A DNA stretch of 9,668 nt from Bacillota bacterium (lineage in GTDB: Bacteria > Bacillota > Clostridia > Christensenellales > CAG-138): the NCBI GenBank assembly GCA_023453725.1, contig JAEXTB010000312.1, positions 1-9,668 of the forward strand, written 5' to 3'. Position 1 is the first letter of the stretch. Each line of letters begins with the position of its first letter. Positions 4,403-9,668 of the stretch are shown here, piece by piece. The notes beneath the pieces were generated by a model. The model made no database searches, was not told the DNA's origin, and saw nothing but the letters and a program-made list of their open reading frames with translations. Made by a program: the position numbers and the translations under genes.

Positions 4403-7126
4403 TTGAAACGAGTTATAGCTTTTCTGCTCCTTCTGAGTATACTGTTTTTACCCGTGTCCGCACTCGCAGAGACGGCCGGAGATTTTGCCTATACCTATCC
4501 GGAAGCGGACAGCGCGGGTGCGGATTATTCCGTCCCGTACGATCCTTTGCTTGAGAACAGCGATGTCGAGCCTGTAGAGCGCCATGCGGATGATTCCTCG
4601 GCCTCCTTAGGGAATATGTTCTCACTGTTCGGCTTCACGCCCCAGATGGTTCCGGCGGATTCTTCCTATCCAAGGGTACTGCTGTCCACCTCGCGCGCCA
4701 GCGTGGATATTGTTTTTTCAGGAAACTACTGCCTCTATGATAGTGGCGGGCAACCCATACTCATTCCTGAACGCGGCATCGTGTACAACTTGTCCTATGC
4801 TGCGGGGAATGTTTCGTTCTCGCTTGCGGGTGCGGTGCTCTATAGCGGGGGGCAGTTTGTCATATCCGAACATACGCCGCCCAGCGGCCAAAGCTACAAT
4901 TCATTCAGCGTTTACAATACCCACTACAACGCAAACCTCTCATACCTGGGCAGCCTCGCCGTATACGCACTGCTTGATTCAACACCGGGCGTATATCTGG
5001 TCAACCGCGTCTACATGGAGGATTACCTCTGCGGCGTGGTGCCTTTTGAAATCGGCGAAGGCTTCGGCGCTGCAGCGTTGCAGGCGCAGGCTGTCGCCGC
5101 CCGGAACTTTGCGTACAACGCCATTACGAGCTCCGCGTCTTATGATCTTGTAGATACCACAAACGATCAGGTCTATAAAGGCATATCAAGCGCCCCTAAC
5201 TCCGCCGCCGCAGTCTCCGCCACGGACAAGATGCTTCTTACCTATAACGGCGCAGCAATTGCGGTGTTCTATTCCGCATCCAACGGCGGCGTAACCGAGA
5301 TTCCATCCCACCCTTGGACAAGCCAGAGCATTCTTCCCGCATACATTGAAATCAAGGCCGATCCCTATGATCTTAAGTATGGAAGAAATTATGGCTCTAA
5401 TGCCTATCTCCAGGAGATTTCTGTCCCCAAGACAGGTCTTGACAGTGCGGGAATGCTCAAGGCAATGATCAAGAACGCATATTCCCTCACCGACACGGAA
5501 GCAAATACAATCGTCCTCACCTCGGTGACGCTCTCTGCCGACATTGCGGATGAAAGCCACCGCAGTGTGTACGAGGCAAATAAAGGCGTGGGCGCATACT
5601 TTTGCTCGCAATTTGCTACGCTGACGGCCACCTGCACCGGCACATATACCAAGAGCGGTATCGGGCAGACTCTGGACTCGGCGAATATCAGCATCAACGC
5701 GTCTACACTGAAAAGCGGCGGCTTTGGATTTTTCAATGACCAGTTGCGTGGTTTCTGGCTTGAGGATCAGGGCAGCGCATACACCGTCCGCCATGGGCGG
5801 TACGGACACGGCATTGGGATGAGTCAGATCGGTGCGCGCCAAATGGCGACGGAAGGCCTCAGCGTTGCCCAGATACTGACGTTCTACTACCCGAATACCT
5901 CTCTTGCCGTAAGCCAAGACTTTAGCGGGCGTCAAGCTCTCACTGCGCTTCCCGCGCTCACAACCGATATTCGCGCAGTGGTATATGATAGCTATGTGTA
6001 CCTGCGTGCGAACACAGGCTCGCTCACGCTTGGTGTGGTGAAAGCGGGCACCGCTGTTGGGGTTACCGGAGAGAAGGACGCGTTTTACAGCGTTACGTTC
6101 GAGGGCAAGACGGGTTATGTGCAAAAGTCTGCGTTTACGCCCGTCTACGGCAGCGTCAATATTGTAAACGTCACCACCTCCTGCAATGTGCGCAGCGAGC
6201 CTTCCACAGCCGGAGGTAGCGCTACCATTATCGGTCAGGCTCCGCTTGGCGCAAGCTATGCGCTGCTGCAGGCCGATGCCGCCATGGGCTGGCACAAGAT
6301 CTTCTACAATGGAAAAATAGCGTACGTTTCCACCACCTATGCCCGCCTTGTGGCGAACACGGGTACGGCGATTGGCAGTTATCAAATTACCGTTACACCG
6401 CCTGCAGGTTATACCGATACAGTTCTTTGGGTGGACGGCGTTGCCGTTTCCAGTACGAATGCGAACGGAACTGTGGCCGCAACGATTCATGAGGCCACCG
6501 CAAAGACCGCTGTCATGTACAAGCTGCGCTCCAGCGGCACACCGCAGGAGATGTATGCATGGACACTGTCGTATTCTGCTTCGGGCGGCTATACCGCAAC
6601 GCCGCTGCCCGCTTCTATGCAGAACCTTCTAACTTATCACGGCTGCGCTATCCGGGTAACTGGCAACACAGGGCTGCGCTTTATCAGCGGGGTTGATCAA
6701 AACCTCCGTACGCAGCTGCTTGGCGCGGGGGTAGAGGGGTTCCGGCTGGTGGAATACGGCACTGTTGTCATCAACAACAACAGCATCGGCGTGTACCCGT
6801 TTACAAAGGACGGGGTCGCTGCCAAGTACGGCCGTTCCTATTGGGATGCAAACAATGATTACTATATCAATATCACCGGCGGGCGCATTCAGTTTGCCTC
6901 GGTACTTGTGGATATCCAGCCAAGCAATTACAACTGGTATTACGGCTTCCGCCCTTACGCGATTGTGGAAAAGGGCGGTGTGCAGTATACCCTGTACGGC
7001 GGGCAGGTATCGCGCAGCATGTACCATGTCGCAAAGCAGATCATCGCTGCGGGTGAGTTTGCGCCGGGATCCTCCGCTCACACATTCGTGAACAATATCG
7101 TCAAGACTGTAGAAGGAAACACATGA
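4403..7126 (+). CDS. Secreted SpoIID/LytB-domain cell-wall protein with SH3 domains, 907 aa
   Basis: It probably cleaves peptidoglycan glycan strands (SpoIID-type lytic transglycosylase) outside the membrane. TTG at 4403 was chosen because it opens a clean signal peptide (MKRVIAFLLLLSILFLPVSALA, cleavage after residue 22); AAGG lies 8 nt upstream. An in-frame GTG at 4322 would add 27 residues and lies inside the promoter. The SpoIID domain spans about 185-500: EDYLCGVVPFEIG with the catalytic-type Glu216, ALQAQAVAARNFAYN, YSASNGGVTE, and GHGIGMSQIGARQMA with His469. Two SH3-like repeats follow (about 523-580 and 584-650), then an Ig-like stretch (about 653-735) and an unnamed domain (about 743-900; TGLRFISGVD ... 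YGFRPYAIVEKGG ... YGGQVSRSMYHVAKQI) that I have seen in other clostridial surface proteins. It is roughly 2.5 times longer than sporulation SpoIID. It has no sortase motif or SLH repeat. A lipoprotein gene follows with a 1-nt gap. Confidence 0.9.
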   Translation: MKRVIAFLLLLSILFLPVSALAETAGDFAYTYPEADSAGADYSVPYDPLLENSDVEPVERHADDSSASLGNMFSLFGFTPQMVPADSSYPRVLLSTSRASVDIVFSGNYCLYDSGGQPILIPERGIVYNLSYAAGNVSFSLAGAVLYSGGQFVISEHTPPSGQSYNSFSVYNTHYNANLSYLGSLAVYALLDSTPGVYLVNRVYMEDYLCGVVPFEIGEGFGAAALQAQAVAARNFAYNAITSSASYDLVDTTNDQVYKGISSAPNSAAAVSATDKMLLTYNGAAIAVFYSASNGGVTEIPSHPWTSQSILPAYIEIKADPYDLKYGRNYGSNAYLQEISVPKTGLDSAGMLKAMIKNAYSLTDTEANTIVLTSVTLSADIADESHRSVYEANKGVGAYFCSQFATLTATCTGTYTKSGIGQTLDSANISINASTLKSGGFGFFNDQLRGFWLEDQGSAYTVRHGRYGHGIGMSQIGARQMATEGLSVAQILTFYYPNTSLAVSQDFSGRQALTALPALTTDIRAVVYDSYVYLRANTGSLTLGVVKAGTAVGVTGEKDAFYSVTFEGKTGYVQKSAFTPVYGSVNIVNVTTSCNVRSEPSTAGGSATIIGQAPLGASYALLQADAAMGWHKIFYNGKIAYVSTTYARLVANTGTAIGSYQITVTPPAGYTDTVLWVDGVAVSSTNANGTVAATIHEATAKTAVMYKLRSSGTPQEMYAWTLSYSASGGYTATPLPASMQNLLTYHGCAIRVTGNTGLRFISGVDQNLRTQLLGAGVEGFRLVEYGTVVINNNSIGVYPFTKDGVAAKYGRSYWDANNDYYINITGGRIQFASVLVDIQPSNYNWYYGFRPYAIVEKGGVQYTLYGGQVSRSMYHVAKQIIAAGEFAPGSSAHTFVNNIVKTVEGNT

Positions 7127-7127
7127 T

Positions 7128-7754
7128 ATGAAGCTTTGGAAAAAACTGCTTATTGCACCTGCGGCGATGGGGCTGCTCCTTGTATGCACGGCCTGCACGC
7201 CCGCTGTGGAGACCGCAAACACTTCGCCATCTATTGTGATGGAGGATGGGACAGTCGTACCCCAGATGCGTCTATCCAACGGGATGCTGGAATATCAGGA
7301 TGAAGGCGGAGTATGGCAGCCGATTGCGGAGCTTTCCGAGCTGTACCAGGCGTATGTGCTAGAAGATGCGCCGACCGATACCCCGGCGCCTTCCCCGACG
7401 AGCACGCCGACGCCAACCCCTACGGCGACACCGACGCCAACGCCCGAGCCGACGCCCGATCCAACACCCGAGCCTACGGCAACGCCCAAGCCCAAGCCCA
7501 AATCAACGGCAACGCCCAAGCCTTTGGCAACGCCGGAAACGGCGATTACTCCTGCCCCAACGTCTAATGGAACGGGCGGCGGTTCTTCGGGAGGTGGCGG
7601 GTCATCCGGCGGCGGTTCTTCCGGCGGCGACACGGGCGGCTCCTCCGGCGGCGATACGGGGGGCTCTTCCGGCGGTTATACCGGAGGTGGCGGAGGTGGC
7701 GGCGACGGTGAGGATATCAGCGGCGGCGGCGATTGGAGCAGCAACTACGATTGA
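7128..7754 (+). CDS. Lipoprotein with Thr-Pro linker and Gly/Ser-rich tail, 208 aa
   Basis: The start ATG is 1 nt after the upstream stop, with AGAAGGAA 9 nt before it, so translation is coupled. Residues 1-22 are a lipoprotein-type signal peptide; Cys23 in CTAC is the likely lipidated residue, although a Cys at -3 is unusual. A short folded segment (about 32-77) contains GTVVPQMRLSNGMLEYQDEG and GVWQPI, resembling small beta domains with an aromatic 'EYQ...W' pattern. Residues about 80-150 are a Thr-Pro linker (TPTPTPTATPTPTPEPTP) that suits a wall-spanning spacer. The tail (about 150-203) is Gly/Ser-rich with GGDTGGSS repeats and ends DWSSNYD. It has no catalytic motif. A structural or anchoring partner for the SpoIID-like protein is inferred from gene order only. 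Confidence 0.85.
   Translation: MKLWKKLLIAPAAMGLLLVCTACTPAVETANTSPSIVMEDGTVVPQMRLSNGMLEYQDEGGVWQPIAELSELYQAYVLEDAPTDTPAPSPTSTPTPTPTATPTPTPEPTPDPTPEPTATPKPKPKSTATPKPLATPETAITPAPTSNGTGGGSSGGGGSSGGGSSGGDTGGSSGGDTGGSSGGYTGGGGGGGDGEDISGGGDWSSNYD
7623..7694 (+). repeat. 24-bp in-frame coding repeats (GGDTGGSS)
   Basis: Three consecutive 24-bp units (7623-7646, 7647-7670, 7671-7694) encode GGDTGGSS, GGDTGGSS and the diverged GGYTGGGG. The unit is a multiple of three, so copy-number change would alter tail length without breaking the frame. Confidence 0.75.
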
Positions 7755-7800
7755 TCGGTTTTCTCCGCTGATGTTTTGATATATTTGTTCTTGCGTGAAA

Positions 7801-7838
7801 CACAGCTCGGCTTCGATACGTTAAGAAGCCGGGCTGTG
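7801..7838. repeat. 14-bp inverted repeat after the lipoprotein gene
   Basis: CACAGCTCGGCTTC (7801-7814) pairs with GAAGCCGGGCTGTG (7825-7838), with one G-T pair and a 10-nt loop. It lies 47 nt after the lipoprotein stop, where a terminator is expected, but no T run follows on the plus strand. It may be a terminator of reduced strength, an mRNA 3'-end stabiliser or part of the structured region that follows. Confidence 0.6.
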
Positions 7839-7914
7839 CCTGTAGTTGGAGAGAGGGTGCCTTCAACCGGACAAACTTGGTTCGTCTGCAGGCGATCATT
7901 CCATCCCAGGGATG
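7839..7914 (+). other. Structured non-coding segment upstream of the serine hydrolase promoter
   Basis: CCTGTAG (7839-7845) pairs with CTGCAGG (7888-7894; one G-T pair). It encloses two possible arms: TTG...CAA around AGG/CCT, and ACC/GGT. A further hairpin CATCC/GGATG follows near 7902-7914. Together with the inverted repeat at 7801-7838 this gives continuous stem-loop potential. It lies before the promoter at 7937-7964, so it is not in the leader of the hydrolase gene. It could be the 3' untranslated region of the lipoprotein mRNA or a small RNA. I recognise no known class. Confidence 0.3.
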
Positions 7915-7936
7915 CATAAAAAAGTCATGCGGGTAT

Positions 7937-7964
7937 TTGTTTTATGTTGGGCTTGCGCTACAAT
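7937..7964 (+). promoter_or_regulatory. Sigma-A-like promoter of the serine hydrolase/PdxA operon
   Basis: TTGTTT (7937-7942), a 16-nt spacer and TACAAT (7959-7964) are present. The predicted start near 7971 gives a leader of about 35 nt, which contains an imperfect inverted repeat (GTACTA ... TAGTATAC, about 7974-7993) that could bind a regulator. Confidence 0.65.
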
Positions 7965-8005
7965 AGAGGCATTGTACTACGCGCTTAGTATACGCAGGGG
8001 GATAT

Positions 8006-9451
8006 ATGCAAAAATCTGTTTTTTACGCCGTCACGCCGGAGTCCGCCGGAATCCCCAGCGAAGCGCTGGAACGGTTTTACAAAGAGCTCATAACGCTTAA
8101 AATGCCGCTGCACAGCTTTGCGCTGTTGCGGCACGGCGACCTGATAACGGAAGGGTATTGGTCACCCCATACGCCGGAAGAGCGGCATATCGTTTACTCG
8201 GTCAGCAAAAGCATTACGTCCCTTGCGGTAGGCTTCTGCATTCACGAGGGGAAGTTCCGCCTTACGGATAAAATTGTGGATCTGTTTCCGGAAAAACTTG
8301 ATTTTCCGGTGGATGCGTATACAAAGAAAATCACGGTGGAGCACCTTTTAACCATGCGCAGCGGCCACCCGGATGCCACCGACCGCACCGGCCCGGATTG
8401 GGTCAAAACCTATCTGATGACGCCGCCGCCCTGCCCGCCGGGCACTGTGTTCGGATATGATTCCATGGCGACGCATACGCTCTGCGCGCTGGTGCAAAAA
8501 ACAACCGGCATGAAGATGATGGAGTATCTCAAGCCGCGTCTGTTTGATCCGCTGGGAATTGATGGTATTTACTGCCAGGAAGACCCCATGGGCATCAACA
8601 CCGGAAGCCGCGGCGTGCACTGCAGAACACGGGATATGGCCAGGCTTGGGCAGCTTTTTTTGCAAAAGGGGCGTTGGCTAGGCCAACAGGTGGTTCCTCA
8701 AGGCTGGCTGGAAGCTGCTACAAAAAAGCAGGCGGATACCGCCACCAATGGGATCAACCTGGACGGCAACACGGGGTATGGCTACCAGTTCTGGCGCTTA
8801 CGCGGCGATGCTTACGCCTGCAGGGGGATTGGCGGACAGTGGATTGTTGTAATCCCAAGCTTAGACATCGTATGGGTTTCTACGGGCAATCTGCTGGATG
8901 ATGAGGGCAGCGACGACTTGGTGCTGCGTTTGTTCTGGTCCATGATCGCGCCGTTTGTTTCCCATCATCCGCTTCCTGAAAACCCGGAAGCGTACGGGCG
9001 GCTGCTTGTCCTGACGAAAAACTTAACCCTGCCCATGCCGGAAGGCATACAGGAAGGGACGCTGCTTACCGCGCTTCCCGGCAAGACATATGCGTTTAAG
9101 CCGAATGCGGCAGGTCTTGTTTCTGTTCGTTTCGCGGAAGCGGAGGCGGGCATCGGAATAACCCTGTGTTTTGGTGAGGAACGTTTCTGCATCCGCGCCG
9201 GGCTGGGCTGTTGGGTGCCGCAGTACATTGCCTTTGCGGAGGATAATGGCTGGGCGCGCTGCGTGCTGGCTGACAAAGAAACGCTTGTGTGTCATGTGCA
9301 TCTCGCACAGAAGCTGGGTGGGTACAAGATTGTGCTGCATGTGAACGAACAGCTGACCATGCGGCTGTGGCCGGTAGGATGGACGGATTTTCGCCGGGTT
9401 ACGCTGCTTGCTACAGGCGAGCCGGTGCAGGAAACGGATATGGAGGAATAA
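8006..9451 (+). CDS. Serine hydrolase, beta-lactamase (class C-like) family, 481 aa
   Basis: This belongs to the penicillin-binding-protein/class C beta-lactamase-like esterase family (PF00144 type). The motif SVSK gives the nucleophile Ser65 and Lys68. YDS (151-153) is the second motif, and GIGGQ (274-278) stands in the place of the third (HxG/KTG-like). The catalytic domain covers about 8-330. The last 150 residues (from about 335) form an additional beta-rich domain seen in other clostridial members. There is no signal peptide, so it is probably cytoplasmic and more likely an esterase, amidase or lactonase than a beta-lactamase. AGGGGG lies about 5 nt before the ATG. The next gene starts 1 nt after its stop, with a GGAGG site inside this gene, so the two are co-expressed. 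The neighbouring PdxA-like enzyme suggests that it releases a small hydroxy acid for oxidation (inference). Confidence 0.9.
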   Translation: MQKSVFYAVTPESAGIPSEALERFYKELITLKMPLHSFALLRHGDLITEGYWSPHTPEERHIVYSVSKSITSLAVGFCIHEGKFRLTDKIVDLFPEKLDFPVDAYTKKITVEHLLTMRSGHPDATDRTGPDWVKTYLMTPPPCPPGTVFGYDSMATHTLCALVQKTTGMKMMEYLKPRLFDPLGIDGIYCQEDPMGINTGSRGVHCRTRDMARLGQLFLQKGRWLGQQVVPQGWLEAATKKQADTATNGINLDGNTGYGYQFWRLRGDAYACRGIGGQWIVVIPSLDIVWVSTGNLLDDEGSDDLVLRLFWSMIAPFVSHHPLPENPEAYGRLLVLTKNLTLPMPEGIQEGTLLTALPGKTYAFKPNAAGLVSVRFAEAEAGIGITLCFGEERFCIRAGLGCWVPQYIAFAEDNGWARCVLADKETLVCHVHLAQKLGGYKIVLHVNEQLTMRLWPVGWTDFRRVTLLATGEPVQETDMEE

Positions 9452-9452
9452 C

Positions 9453-9668
9453 ATGAAACCATTGGGTGTTACCATGGGGGACGCCGCGGGCGTTGGCCCG
9501 GAGATCGCGCTGCGCGCGTTTGTGGACTCTGACGTCAAAGAAAATATCATTGTAGTCGGGGATTACAGCGCGCTTGCGCTTTGCAATGAAACGCTGAATT
9601 TGAATGTGCCGCTTACGCGCATTACTTCGCCGGGTGAACGTCGGGATGGTTTCCTCAATGTTCTGGAT
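9453..9668 (+). CDS. PdxA-family NAD-dependent dehydrogenase, N-terminal 72 residues (runs off the window)
   Basis: The frame begins MKPLGVTMGDAAGVGPEIALRA, the N-terminal signature of the PdxA family (GDPAGIGPE in classical PdxA). PdxA oxidises 4-hydroxythreonine 4-phosphate in vitamin B6 synthesis. Paralogues (PdxA2/DenD type) oxidise phosphorylated four-carbon acid sugars such as D-erythronate 4-phosphate and often carry 'GDAAG' in place of 'GDPAG', as here. The catabolic type is therefore more likely, supported by the coupling to a hydrolase rather than to B6 genes. The metal- and substrate-binding histidines lie beyond the window. GGAGG is 6 nt upstream of the ATG. A four-carbon acid sugar kinase (DUF1537 type) downstream would confirm the catabolic role. 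Confidence 0.88.
   Translation, partial: MKPLGVTMGDAAGVGPEIALRAFVDSDVKENIIVVGDYSALALCNETLNLNVPLTRITSPGERRDGFLNVLD

Noticed and set aside
5186..6490. 434-codon minus-strand frame inside the SpoIID-like gene
   Set aside because: It is antisense to a gene with clear domains and catalytic motifs. Its Arg/Cys/His-rich composition is typical of a shadow frame.
7295..7633. 112-codon minus-strand Val/Gly-rich frame
   Set aside because: It is the mirror of the Thr-Pro and Gly-rich codon blocks of the lipoprotein gene; the plus-strand product has a signal peptide and coupled start.
7846..7900. Glycine-riboswitch-like words (GGAGAG, GGACAAA) in the non-coding region
   Set aside because: The order, spacing and stems do not match the glycine aptamer, and the segment lies upstream of the promoter of the next gene.

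Overview
The window reads as chromosomal DNA from a Gram-positive, endospore-forming member of the Clostridia. The signs are strong purine-rich Shine-Dalgarno sites, sigma-A-like promoters with AT-rich -10 boxes, intrinsic terminators, a PadR regulator, a SpoIID/LytB protein with SH3 domains, and a lipoprotein with a Pro/Thr linker. Genus cannot be fixed from the sequence alone; a gut-type Oscillospiraceae or Christensenellales lineage would fit but is only a guess.

Layout. Positions 1-37 are the 3' end of a tRNA (probably tRNA-Leu), followed by an intrinsic terminator. Positions 92-309 hold two tandem 99-bp structured repeats that each carry a copy of the tRNA 3' end. Positions 384-1002 (minus strand) carry a 57-aa protein gene and two micro-ORFs of 48 and 36 codons. 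The 57-aa gene has a promoter resembling the forespore sigma-G class. Positions 1142-3054 (minus) form a self-contained operon: a promoter overlapping a PadR-type operator, a PadR-DUF4180 fusion regulator, an alpha/beta hydrolase and a terminator. Positions 3132-3670 (minus) are a single gene for a small four-helix membrane protein with its own promoter and terminator.

From about 3838 the plus strand is used. A 99-aa winged-helix-like protein is followed by a structured intergenic region. Next come a 907-aa secreted SpoIID/LytB-type wall protein and, 1 nt after its stop, a lipoprotein with a Thr-Pro linker and a Gly/Ser-rich tail. A non-coding stretch rich in inverted repeats (7801-7914) separates these from a promoter and a cytoplasmic serine beta-lactamase-family hydrolase, which is followed 1 nt later by the start of a PdxA-family dehydrogenase that runs off the window.

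Three functional groups are apparent. The PadR fusion and the hydrolase look like an autoregulated esterase switch. The SpoIID/LytB protein and lipoprotein look like a co-translated cell-envelope pair. The serine hydrolase and PdxA-like enzyme look like the start of a catabolic operon. The least explained parts are the tRNA-linked structured repeats, the micro-ORF cluster with spore-type promoter elements, the C-terminal domain of the SpoIID protein, and the structured non-coding stretches before the SpoIID gene and before the serine hydrolase.
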